The translations under genes were made by a program, and so were the position numbers. A stretch of 64,000 bases of DNA, taken from NCBI GenBank assembly GCA_039519185.1, contig CM076847.1, forward strand, positions 52,335,708-52,399,707, read 5' to 3'. A model generated the notes under the pieces. The model was not told the DNA's origin. It did no database searches and worked only from the letters and a program-made list of their open reading frames with translations. Positions 20,991 through 30,893 of the stretch are shown one piece after another. How positions within the stretch are numbered: the stretch's first letter is position 1; each line of letters starts with the position of its first letter. Origin of the DNA: Astragalus membranaceus (Eukaryota; Streptophyta; Magnoliopsida; Fabales; Fabaceae).

Positions 20991-21450
20991 TTAATTACCT
21001 AACTTAAAAAGTAGAAATCATTTTATATATCATGACATAATTATACCTGTGTGCATGGCACAGATCAACTACTTAAGTAATATAAATTATGTCTAGAATG
21101 TTGAGAAAAAACTTGTATAATTTTGTTCATATTTTTTATAGTGAATTTCTTAATTTTTGAAATGGACCCTTTACGTTGACAAGGTGTTATCAAACAAACC
21201 ACATACAATACCTAACTCTGCCACTATGTGTGAGTATACAACAGTGCATTAATTTTGAGATTGATAATGTGGCTGGCCTTCATGTTCCACATGAATAAAA
21301 ATTGGTTAGCTTTCTTTAAAACTGTTGTACTGGTTGACAGGTTATATTAGTATAAACAATAATTCTTCCTTTACAATCATACATCAATACAAATTATTGA
21401 TCCCAAAAGTTATTCCACGACTTTAGTGTGTTTAAAAAACAGATATTCTA

Positions 21451-21523
<73 letters not shown>

Positions 21524-21575
21524 GCACATATATTTATATATGACTGAAAGACTAGAACCTTCTAGACCAAATTTT

Positions 21576-22666
21576 CACTACAACAGATTTAAGCATTGGG
21601 AGCGCTTTTTTTAGGCCATAGGGAGCTTTCGGGCGCTCCTAAAGCTAGCGCTCCTGTTGCAAATCACCCAAAGGTAGCGCTCGAAAAGCGCTCCCAAAAA
21701 TCAGGCAAGAGGAGCGCTTTTTATTACAAGCGCTCCTTATTCCTAGGCGCGCTAAGACAATAAGGAGCGCTTACCGTAAAAAGCGCTCCTCATTCCTAGA
21801 TGCGCCTAGACCATAAGTAGCGCTTTTTACAGAAAGCGCTACCTATGCCTAATTTTAAAAAAAAAAATATTTTTCCTCTATTATCAATTCCTTAATCCCT
21901 GCTCATATTCATCAACCAACAACAAATTGTTTTTTTCTCTATTTATAAATCCAACACACACACACACACAGATATATCAACATCAAAAATTACATCTGAC
22001 CCTATATGAATGTCAAAAATCAAAAATTAGCCTCAACTTATATGAATGTCAAAAATTACAACTGACCCTACATCAAAAATTACAAATGTACCAAAATATG
22101 AATGTCAAAAATCAAAAATTACAATTGGCATCCTCTTAGTCAATTACATAAATACACGACCCTATAAAATGATCATCTTCATTAACATCTTCATTAACAT
22201 ACTATTTCTAATAGTAATCAAAGTTACAAACAGACCTTTCTATCAGCTCTAGCATATCCAAAATATGGAATGACTGCAGTGATGTTTTTGGCTGAAGCTC
22301 TCCTGCAGACATCAATCATTACGAGAAGCTCCATAAGATTCTCATTGGCAGGAGGACATGTGGGCTGCACTAGAAACACATCACACCCTCTGACACTCTC
22401 TTGTAGCTGGACATATATCTCACCGTCAGCAAAACGTTTGATCTTAATTTTTCCAAGCTCAAGGCCCATGTAGCATGCAATTTCTTGTTTAAATATATGA
22501 AAATCAGACATTATAGTAAATAAATAAAGACTATCTGGTGTATTAAATAAGATTTCAAATATTACTAGTAAACAACAAAAGTATATTCAAAAAGTATAAT
22601 ATGCATTCCTTATTGACTGAATATATTATTCCCACTTTACTGGAAAACCAACAACAAAACAGAAAA
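21576..22666. mobile_element. Truncated 5' part of Pack-A (copy 1)
   Basis: It begins CACTACAACAG after TTT and ends at the duplication junction, so it has no 3' end. It carries the AGCGCT subterminal repeats and the PRPP synthase exon. It arose by the tandem duplication, not by a separate insertion. Confidence 0.88.
22236..22484 (-). pseudogene. Ribose-phosphate pyrophosphokinase exon fragment (copy 1)
   Basis: The 83 codons match the N-terminal part of PRPP synthase: EIACYMGLELGKIKIKRFAD, EIYVQLQESVRGCDVFLVQP, CPPANENLMELLVMIDVCRR and NITAVIPYFGYARADRK. A GT donor follows AAG at the lower end. The upstream acceptor reads CAA here but CAG in copy 2, so this copy probably cannot splice at that site. 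One residue differs between copies (DVCRR versus DACRR). No other PRPP synthase exon is visible nearby. Confidence 0.92.
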
Positions 22667-23397
22667 TATGCTCTTGATATACTTGTCGAGACTGGCATGC
22701 TTGATTGTCGACCCAGTGATACTCCCATGGATCCCAACGTCAAGCTACTACTAGGTCAGGGGGAGCCATTGAAAGACCTTGGTAGATATCGACGTTTGGT
22801 CGGCAAATTGAATTACCTTACATTGACTAGGCCCGACATTACCTTTGCTGTTAGTGTCGTTAGTCAATTTCTGACTGCTCCATCTCATAGCCATTGGAAT
22901 GCTGTAATAAGCATTCTTAGGTATACTAAGAATGGACCAGGCAAATGATTACTTTATGAAAACAAGGTTATTGTTTCCTTATTGGAGGTAGTTTGATCTC
23001 CTAGCGAAGCAAGAACCAAAATACAGTTGCACGATACAGTGCAGACGCAGAGTATCGGGCTATGGCAGTAGCGACTTGTGAACTCACATGGCTAAGACAT
23101 TTACTCCAACAATTGAAACTGGGGGCGGTCAAGACCATGAAACTCATTTGTGACAACCAAGCTGCGCTACATATTGCTTCCAACCCAGTCCTCCATGAAA
23201 GAACTAAGCACATAGAGATCGACTGTCACTTTGTGAGAGATAAGGTTCTTTCAAAAGAAATTACAATTGATTTTGTTAGCTCTAATGATCAACTAGTAGA
23301 TATGTTGACTAAATCTCTTAGAGGAACTCGAGTTGAATTTATTTGTAACAAGCTTGGTGAATATAACCAGCTTGAGGGGGAGTGTAGAATATCATAG
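22667..23397 (+). pseudogene. Copia C1 RT/RNase H remnant (copy 2)
   Basis: This begins mid-RT (YALDILVETGMLDCRPSDTP) and carries the same TGA after KNGPGK and the same RNase H gap as copy 1, so those lesions predate the duplication. The RNase H end is open at 23062-23397. Upstream frame at 22601-22666 is Pack-A sequence fused by the junction. Confidence 0.92.
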
Positions 23398-23692
23398 AAT
23401 TAACTCACGCTAACTAGACGCTGAGTGTTTAGAATCAATTGTAATTATTAGGATATACTCATTTGTAACTATAAATAGAGACTATGTGTGTGCTTTTTTT
23501 TTTGATAAGCAATGTTAGTGGGGTGGGAGAATGTTAGTTTCCGGGAGTTGAACCCGGGACCTCCTTCTTGCACTCATTTAGTGCACTCCTTCGGTATCCC
23601 TTAGCTCGCCAACTGAGCTACCTACTTGGGATAGACTATGTGTGTGCTAATCAACACACAACATTCCAATCATTTCTATAATAAGTATTACA
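23383..23692 (+). repeat. 3' LTR of C1 with SINE (copy 2)
   Basis: It begins TGTAGAATATC after GAGGGGGAG and matches 19404-19714. The SINE insertion and its duplication are shared. Confidence 0.72.
23494..23632 (-). mobile_element. tRNA-derived SINE in the C1 LTR (copy 2)
   Basis: It matches the SINE at 19515-19654 and has the same flanking AGACTATGTGTGTGC copies (23479-23493, 23633-23647). The T run is two bases shorter. Confidence 0.9.
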
Positions 23693-23866
23693 TTATATGT
23701 TTTTCACCTACAATTAACATATATATTATAAATTATTTTTTACTTCAAAAATTTAACCATACTCGTGATTGGCATATAATTAATCTAAAAATATATTATT
23801 TCTCGAATGTTGAGAAAACACTTATACGTTTTGTAAATGGATTTGATATGTTATTATTACAACAAA

Positions 23867-24062
23867 CACTGTTGGCCCAATGGCTTAATCTACCTTGGAA
23901 AACGGGGGCTCGACCCGGTGCTCCCGGTTTCGATTCCCGCACTGGACAAACTCGGTGTTAGTCAGTGCGATATTTGATCCTAGCACGAGCGGAGGTTAGT
24001 TTTTCGTTGAAAGCGCTAGGACACTCTGTGAGTAGCCAGCAATGGTCCATATCAAAAACAAA
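23867..24062 (+). mobile_element. tRNA-derived SINE, second family (copy 2)
   Basis: It corresponds to the SINE at 19888-20084, with a few substitutions (GTTGGCCC for GTCGGCCC, GCGCTAGG for GCGTTAGG). Confidence 0.8.
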
Positions 24063-24588
24063 TTACAAAGACCGCATATTTCTATTGTTATAGCAATGCG
24101 ATAATTTCGAAATTCAATTGAAAAAATTCCTATGGTTTAATATCATCGATGCGATAATTTTGAGGCTGATATCATGAAAAATGGGCTACATTACAATTGC
24201 ACTGTTTGACAGGCAGGTGTTACTACCAATAAATGTCGTTGACAAGTCAAAGAACCAAATATTATTTATTTAACACTAAATAGTGCAATAAGTAGCTCAC
24301 ATAGTTTAGTGAAAGGACATCGTTAGTGGAAAAAACGTAGGCATACAGAGTTCGAACCCCGTTCTCCCATCCCCTCTAAAAACTAATACACTAATTACTA
24401 ACCACTTTGCCTATAAAAAATTAATTTTAAAATAATTCATTAATGATGTTACTAGTGTCGTTATTTTTGACAACATTAGTATTGTAGTTAATGTTATTAT
24501 TAACAATATTAATATTATTGTTATTATTATTATTATTATTATTACTAAAAAAAAAAACTCAAATTTTATAGAGGCCAAAAACTTATTA

Positions 24589-24634
<46 letters not shown>

Positions 24635-25414
24635 GTAAATAATTTTTTTTAATATATAATTTTTAAATCAAATACATTGTATTATTTACTTTTAGGCAAA
24701 CATAAGCAGTACACTAAATGGGGTAAAGATCCTCTCAATTTCCTAAAAGAAATTTATGATCAATTACTAAAGTTTTGGGTGTATAAAAATACACATCCCT
24801 TAAATATATGATATATATTTTATGTGCATTAATATACAAAAAATTTGGTAATTAACACTCAATTTCTTTCATGAAATGAGTGGATCTCTATTCTTTAAGT
24901 TAGTGGTAGGAACATACATTTAGTGGAGTAGAGATCCACTCAATTTTCTGAAAGAAATTGAGTATATAAATTACCTAACTTAAAAAGTAGAAATCATTTT
25001 ATATATCATGACATAATTATACCTGTGTGCATGGCACAGATCAACTACTTAAGTAATATAAATTATGTCTAGAATGTTGAGAAAAAACTTGTATAATTTT
25101 GTTCATATTTTTTATAGTGAATTTCTTAATTTTTGAAATGGACCCTTTACGTTGACAAGGTGTTATCAAACAAACCACATACAATACCTAACTCTGCCAC
25201 TATGTGTGAGCATTAATTTTGAGATTGATAATGTGGCTGGCCTTCATGTTCCACATGAATAAAAATTGGTTAGCTTTCTTTAAAACTGTTGTACTGGTTG
25301 ACAGGTTATATTAGTATAAACAATAATTCTTCCTTTACAATCATACATCAATACAAATTATTGATCCCAAAAGTTATTCCACGACTTTAGTGTGTTTAAA
25401 AAACAGATATTCTA

Positions 25415-25486
<72 letters not shown>

Positions 25487-25576
25487 CGTGTATATAAATA
25501 TATGTGCGTATATATATATACACACACGCACATATATTTATATATGACTGAAAGACTAGAACCTTCTAGACCAAAT

Positions 25577-25579
25577 TTT
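25577..25579 (+). repeat. Target-site duplication of Pack-A, left
   Basis: TTT precedes CACTACAACAG and is repeated after the 3' end at 29543-29545. Three bp is the CACTA superfamily size. Confidence 0.75.
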
Positions 25580-25604
25580 CACTACAACAGATTTAAGTAT
25601 TGGG

Positions 25605-25855
25605 AGCGCTTTTTTTAGGCCATAGGGAGCGCTTTCGGGCGCTCCTAAAGCTAGCGCTCCTGTTGCAAATCACTCAAAGGTAGCGCTCGAAAAGCGCTCC
25701 CAAAAATCAGGTAAGAGGAGCGCTTTTTATTACAAGCGCTCCTTATTCCTAGGCGCGCAAAGACAATAAGGAGCGCTTACCGTAAAAAGCGCTCCTCATT
25801 CCTAGATGCGCCTAGACCATAAGTAGCGCTTTTTACAGAAAGCGCTACCTATGCC
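25605..25855. repeat. 5' subterminal AGCGCT repeat array of Pack-A
   Basis: About ten AGCGCT or near copies occur in both orientations as GGAGCGCTTTTT and AAAGCGCTCC. The core is self-complementary. The equivalent in copy 1 is 21600-21850. Confidence 0.85.
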
Positions 25856-26240
25856 TAATTTTAAAAAAAAAACATATTTTTCCTCTATTACCAATTCCTT
25901 AATCCCTGCTCATATTCATCAACCAACAACAAATTGTTTTTTTCTCTATTTATAAATCCAACACACACACACACAGATATATCAACATCAAAAATTACAA
26001 CTGACCCTATATGAATGTCAAAAATCAAAAATTAGCCTCAACTTATATGAATGTCAAAAATTACAACTGACCCTACATCAAAAATTACAAATGTACCAAA
26101 ATATGAATGTCAAAAATCAAAAATTACAACTGGCATCCTCTTAGTCAATTACATAAATACATGACCCTATAAAATGATCATCTTCATTAACATCTTCATT
26201 AACATACTATTTCTAATAGTAATCAAAGTTACAAACAGAC

Positions 26241-26489
26241 CTTTCTATCAGCTCTAGCATATCCAAAATATGGAATGACTGCAGTGATGTTTTTGGCTGA
26301 AGCTCTCCTGCAGGCATCAATCATTACGAGAAGCTCCATAAGATTCTCATTGGCAGGAGGACATGTGGGCTGCACTAGAAACACATCACACCCTCTGACA
26401 CTCTCTTGTAGCTGGACATATATCTCACCGTCAGCAAAACGTTTGATCTTAATTTTTCCAAGCTCAAGGCCCATGTAGCATGCAATTTC
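26241..26489 (-). pseudogene. Ribose-phosphate pyrophosphokinase exon fragment (copy 2)
   Basis: A complete 83-codon exon, bounded by acceptor AAACAG and donor GTCTGT, encodes the N-terminal core of PRPP synthase (makes phosphoribosyl pyrophosphate for nucleotide, His and Trp synthesis). It includes IKIKRFADGE, CPPANENLMELL and FGYARADRK. The PRPP-binding and C-terminal regions are absent, so no enzyme can be made. It is intact as an exon but isolated inside Pack-A. Confidence 0.93.
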
Positions 26490-26871
26490 CTGTTTAAATA
26501 TATGAAAATCAGACATTATAGTAAATAAATAAAGACTATCTGGTGTATTAAATAAGATTTCAAATATTACTAGTAAACAACAAAAGTATATTCAAAAAGT
26601 ATAATATGCATTCCTTATTGACTGAATATATTATTCCCACTTTACAGGAAAACCAACAACAAAACAGAAAAGGTATTTGGTTTATTTTCTGTTTTCACTT
26701 TCATTTGCTTTTTCCAAAAAATTGCAATGGAAATGGATAAAACAAAAAAAAAGTTGTCTTAACACAATATTTTGGAATCAGAAAACATTTATAAACAAGG
26801 TAAGTTGTAATTATAAAGCAAGGTATATCAAGTGAAAATAAAAACATAAAAAAAAACCTAACATACCAACT

Positions 26872-27209
26872 CTCTTCACAACCTCATGATGGAAGAATGA
26901 AACCCCAACTCGCGTATACACCTACAGGCTTCAAATACATCACCAGAAGTATGGACTAATGACATCAGCATACAGTGCTGAAAGCAAAACAGAAGCCATT
27001 TATTTCTCATCATTGTGCCTGTCCATTGCCATTGAAACAAGCCGCTTAATGAAGTATGGATAATATTCACTTGAGCCAAGTTCTCTGAGATCAGATGCTG
27101 CCAATTCCACATCCCCGTTACTGAAGTATTCCTCTATGATGGATACAAGTGCTTTCTTGAATTCCTCTAAGGGGTCATTAACAGTAGATCCAACCAGCTG
27201 ATAGGGTTC
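26872..27209 (-). pseudogene. MA3-domain (PDCD4/MRF-like) exon remnant
   Basis: After acceptor TTTATAG the frame reads EPYQLVGSTVNDPLEEFKKA, then LVSIIEEYFSNGDVELAASD and LRELGSSEYYPYFIKRLVSM, the start of a plant MA3 repeat. A TAA stands at 27000-27002 where the family has a coding triplet; MASVLLSALYADVISP follows, then, without the intervening repeats, SGDVFEACRCIREL from a later MA3 repeat and a one-base slip. The copy is therefore broken by a stop, an internal deletion and a frameshift. The family consists of translation-regulating eIF4A-binding proteins. Confidence 0.88.
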
Positions 27210-27424
27210 CTATAAATAGCAAGAGTATGCAAACCATGTCATATGCCTATTTATGTATTCCATCCGTACACTTAACAAAAAATGCATGAAAGAGAGGGAA
27301 AAAATAGACTACAGTCTAGTCTACAACTATTATTACCAGAATCACATCCAATTTTCAGGCAGATACGCTAGTGTTACGTAATAACTGTAGTCAGCAACTA
27401 ACAAAACCATGAAGAAGACTTTAC

Positions 27425-27519
27425 CTCGCCACTGTCATAATTTGGATCATTACGGTCTATGTGAGAATCAACATCTGTGTCAAGCAATTTTCCCCAAGTG
27501 CCCTTACCACCAGCACCAT
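27425..27519 (-). pseudogene. MRF-like linker exon
   Basis: A 95 bp exon between acceptor TATGCAG and donor GTAAAG reads GAGGKGTWGKLLDTD then VDSHIDRNDPNYDSGE, the segment before EPYQLVGS in plant MRF proteins. It is in phase with the exon at 27209 across a 215 bp intron, so the two exons were captured with their intron. Confidence 0.87.
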
Positions 27520-27672
27520 CTGCATACACAAGCTAAACAATGTAAATTACCACGTAAAAATCTACTCTATCATGAGATGCACTGCAAAATCTCCACTGAC
27601 AAACATAATGACTGTCAGCCCAATATAAAAATTTGAAACCATCAGTCAGAACACCTCCAAGTGGGCATTATT

Positions 27673-27910
27673 TCTCTGTTCTTCTTCTTCCTTCTGCGTA
27701 TCTGTCTTTGGGCATTATTTGAGTGACTGAAACAACACCAGAAAAGAAAAAACAGAGAGATAGAGGGAAAGAAATTACCTGTTCTCAAGGTGAGAAACGT
27801 AGCTGTCCACAGCATCTTCAAGGAGTGAAGATCAGCAACCCAGAACAACAAAACGCACGGTCAGAATCATTTTCAACAGCATCAGAACTTCAAACATTAA
27901 AAAGGAAAAG
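27673..27910. repeat. Internal repeat of Pack-A, unit 1
   Basis: It matches 28368-28704, starting TCTCTGTTCTTCTTC and ending AAAGGAAAAG, but lacks about 100 bp present in unit 2. Both hold the same short exon-like segment and donor on the minus strand (near 27780 and 28572). Confidence 0.85.
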
Positions 27911-27933
27911 AAGAAAATTATCTTTGAATATAC

Positions 27934-28009
27934 CTGTCCAACTGCATTGGGATTCTGGAATTCTGTCTGCCTTCCTTTAATCCTAGCCCATATACTCATT
28001 GTGTTATTA
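27934..28009 (-). other. Exon-like segment of unknown origin in Pack-A
   Basis: It is bounded by acceptor TTTGTGCAG and donor GTATATTC. One frame (phase 1) reads 25 residues, NNTMSIWARIKGRQ then TEFQNPNAVGQ. The composition looks like real coding sequence, but I do not recognise the family. Confidence 0.5.
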
Positions 28010-28367
28010 CTGCACAAAGCAACAAAAAAAATCTATTTTGATTAGCTTTAAGCAGTTAGCATGCAAATAAGAGAAAAAACATGCACATTAACAGTATGAG
28101 AGAAAAAAAATTAGACACCTTCAAAGCAATTAGAGAATGCATATTTGTGGTTACAGCTGTTTGAAAGGAAAACTAATTAGCCCCTAACTAATTGGTTAGT
28201 TTGTTAAACAAGCTTAACAAACTGAGTTTGTTATCTATAACAAACTCTAAGTATCAGCTAATTGCTCAGAGAAAGCTTTTAATACTGCTATACATGTACA
28301 TACAGTTTGTAATATACATTTTACATTGAATAAATTTTCTAAGTCTTTTCTTATACCCTGTGTGAAG

Positions 28368-28704
28368 TCTCTGTTCTTCTTCTTCCTTCTGCGTATCTGT
28401 CTTTGTGCATTATTTCTAAGTTCCTTGTGCTGAAGCTTCAACAAGTGGTTGAAGCAAGTCCTCACATACAAAGATCACATACAAAGAGAAATAAAACAAA
28501 GTCAGTTTAGGTTTCACTGACTTAAACAACACCAGGAAAAAAAAACAGAGAGATAGAGGGAAAGAAATTACCTGTTCTCAAGGTGAGAACCGTAGCTGTC
28601 CACAGCATCTTCAAAGAGTGAAGATCAGCAACCCAGAACAACAAAACGCACGGTCAGAATCATTTTCAACAGCATCAGAACTTCAAACATTAAAAAGGAA
28701 AAGG
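28368..28704. repeat. Internal repeat of Pack-A, unit 2
   Basis: It corresponds to unit 1 at 27673-27910, with an extra segment near 28415-28520. Confidence 0.85.
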
Positions 28705-28720
28705 CTAAGGCGAGTTTTAC

Positions 28721-29055
28721 CTGTTTGGAGATCACTACACGCAGTTCTTCAAAAACCTGCAACCAGAAACAGTTTCAGAAGTTAGGGTTTACTGTGTTGG
28801 TCAAGAACAGTAAAACCGAAACTGAAAAAATAGCAAGAACAAGTATTATACCTTCGTGTAAGCAGATCGTGGTGCGTAGAGCCAAGATCCTTCAAGATCG
28901 AACCAGAAGCAGCAAAGAAACGAAGCAAATCAACGTTTGAAATATAGGGTTTCAAACCGTGGAGAAACTGAGAAGAGTTTAAGGAGAAAGAAAGCAGTTA
29001 CCTGTTCACAGTGGAGAAGGAGACCTTCGCTGTGATTTTGGGCGTGATTCTTCAT
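28721..29055 (-). other. Possible start exons of a Pack-A transcript
   Basis: On the minus strand an ATG at 29055 opens 18 codons (MKNHAQNHSEGLLLHCEQ) ending at donor CAG/GTAACTG. A second exon, 28721-28756, between TTGCAG and GTAAAACT, reads VFEELRVVISKQ in the same phase. Exon-like segments at 28572-28608 and 27934-28009 could follow, then the MRF and PRPP synthase exons. The ladder of splice sites on one strand suggests a chimeric transcript, but no expression is shown and the family is unknown. Confidence 0.45.
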
Positions 29056-29269
29056 CAGAATCAAGCTGAGTTCAAGAACCCAGATGGGGTTTCAACGAAG
29101 AAGACGAGGTTCAGAGAGGAGGCATTCAAGAACAGAGGCTAGGGTTTCTTGAAGACGGGGAGTGAGCGAAGTGAGGAGTGAGGGCTGCAGGTATTGTGAG
29201 AACGAGAAAGAGAGTGAACTGATGAGTAATTAGAATTAAAATTAAATATTTAATTTTCCGTATTTTGGC

Positions 29270-29505
29270 ATAGGGAGCGCTTTTTAAACAAAGCGCTACT
29301 GATTCAGTTCCGTGTTTTGGCAATAGGGAGCGCTTTTTAAAAAGCGCTACTCATTCAGTTACGTATTTTGGCATAGGGAGCGCTTTTTAACAAAAGCGCT
29401 ACTGATTCAGTTCCGTGTTTTGGCAATAGGGAGCGCTTTTTAAAAAGCACTACTGATTTAGTTCCGTATTTTCACAATAGGGAGCGCTTTTGTCAAAAGC
29501 GCTAC
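29270..29505. repeat. 3' subterminal AGCGCT repeat array of Pack-A
   Basis: Five units of about 60 bp follow the pattern TTGGCATAGGGAGCGC, T-run, AAAGCGCTACTGATTCAG. One core has decayed to AGCACT near 29448. Confidence 0.88.
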
Positions 29506-29545
29506 TCATGGAGCGATCTTTTTTGAGATTTCTGTTGTAGTGTTT

Positions 29546-30749
29546 CGTTGCTATTTCACTTAATAATTTTTTATTTTCTTGATAGAAGATTTATCAATTA
29601 CCATATTTTTTACATAATTTAAAAAGTATGCTCAAATTTCTTTAATGCATCATGAGTTTTCTATAACATATTAGAACCGATAACTTTATTATCTGTTCTT
29701 GTCAAATTAGGTAAATAACAAATATATTTTTTTTCAATTTATGTCATCAAAAATATGGATTTCGTTGCTGTATGTATGTACCAAGTTTTATGTTATATGT
29801 ACTAAGTAATTTATTGCTAAAAATAATAATATGTTAATATATTATTTAATATTTTTGATAAATATCGTGAGGAGCACAATGTAAGAAATAATTTCATAAT
29901 TTTTTAAAATTTCTGAAAGTACAAAAAAAAATACTATTTCTTTAATTCTAAACAATGTTTTTGGTATTGATATTTTACTTTATTTTTAAAAATGACTTAT
30001 TGGAATTAATATTATTATGATATTTATTATAAATTATTTCTATAATGTTAATAAACAATTTCAAATATATAATTTTTAAACACAATACGTATTATTTCTT
30101 TAATTCTAAAGTTATCATCGCAAGCAATTATTGACTATTGTTTGACGGACGAAAATCTGCTGTCACACAAATCCTGTCACAAAGCCTGTCCCAACACTAA
30201 TATGCTGACACCTCATTCATTAATCCATGTCATATTACTAGGTGAGAGAAAACCAATTAACAGACGTTAACTCTTTCTCCTTCACCAAAAAAAATGTTAA
30301 CTCTCTCTCTCGTTACAGGCTTCACGTTAAATCTCTCACTTGTTACAGATTCAGATTCACGCCCTCTCAAGCTCCACCGGCGACGCCCTGTCAAGCTCCA
30401 CCGGAGACGTGCCGCCGCTGCTGCACAACCTACTGTACCGCCGATGTCGACCAGTCCACCGTGCCTACACGAGGCATCTGCGTGAAGGTCCTTGAACAGA
30501 TGGTCGCTGCCGACAGCGACGGTGGAGGAAACCGTGAACGTCGCCTGCAAATGTTTCTCAATTGAATTACCCCGTTCAATAAACGCTAGATTAGGGATTT
30601 GATTTAACATCGTTAGCTTAATTCCGTAATTTCAAAACAGTTAGATTTTCAATAAACGCTAGATTAGGGATTTGATTTAACATCATTAGCTTAATTCCGT
30701 AATTTCAAAACAGTTAGATTCGACATCCGCACAACCTTTCATAATAACC
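29546..30749. other. Intergenic, no supported gene
   Basis: 29546-30120 is AT-rich without coding features. 30242-30565 has a GC-rich stretch with overlapping frames on both strands and Pro/Arg/Ala-rich products; no domain is recognisable. A 73 bp tandem duplication lies at 30575-30720. Confidence 0.6.
30575..30720 (+). repeat. 73 bp tandem duplication
   Basis: Units 30575-30647 and 30648-30720 both start TTCAATAAACGCTAG and differ by one base (CATCGTTAG versus CATCATTAG). Confidence 0.92.
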
Positions 30750-30893
30750 TTTCAGTTGTAACAACCTTTCATAATAAGTTAGCCAGGTGGATTTTTGTAT
30801 TTACTTTCACTAGAAGGTGCACTATATATAGTGATCACCTCTTCATATTGTACAAAGTTTTTACTTCACAATTCATTTTAAATGAAACTCATA

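Larger units (their letters stand above)
19715..21575. other. AT-rich spacer with SINE-like and microsatellite repeats, no gene
   Basis: Beyond the SINE at 19888 it holds a possible third SINE-like fragment (20310-20450, B-box-like GAGTTCGAACCCC), TTA microsatellites at 20530-20660, a foldback pair around 20745-20990 and an AT dinucleotide run at 21455-21520. No convincing coding frame was found. Confidence 0.7.
18688..22666 (+). repeat. Tandem duplication, copy 1 (3979 bp)
   Basis: It starts inside copia RT (YALDILDETG) and ends inside Pack-A. Bases 22667-26671 repeat the same content with a few percent or less difference, mostly single substitutions and microsatellite length changes. GAAAA stands at both unit borders (18683-18687, 22662-22666, 26667-26671), suggesting short-homology joining or unequal exchange. 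Confidence 0.95.
22667..26671 (+). repeat. Tandem duplication, copy 2 (4005 bp)
   Basis: It repeats the order of copy 1: copia RT remnant, RNase H, LTR with SINE, second SINE, TTA runs, AT run, start of Pack-A. It is slightly longer, mainly from a longer AT/GT microsatellite at 25430-25530. Sequence continues into the rest of Pack-A, so this copy keeps the original right-hand context. Confidence 0.95.
25580..29542. mobile_element. Pack-A: non-autonomous CACTA transposon with captured gene pieces
   Basis: The 5' end reads CACTACAACAGATTTAAG; the inverted 3' end reads CACTACAACAGAAATCTC. A 3 bp duplication TTT flanks it. Subterminal regions (25605-25855, 29270-29505) are dense in AGCGCT within GGGAGCGCTTTTT-type repeats, probably transposase-binding sites. 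No transposase frame was seen. The interior has minus-strand exon pieces of PRPP synthase and an MA3-domain protein, plus unidentified exons with matching splice sites: a Pack-type, gene-carrying element. Confidence 0.9.

Noticed and set aside
22236..22484. Functional PRPP synthase gene
   Set aside because: Only one exon is present, inside a transposon, without the PRPP-binding and C-terminal parts.
30242..30565. Small host protein
   Set aside because: Both strands are open with Pro/Arg/Ala-rich products and no domain; GC bias explains it.
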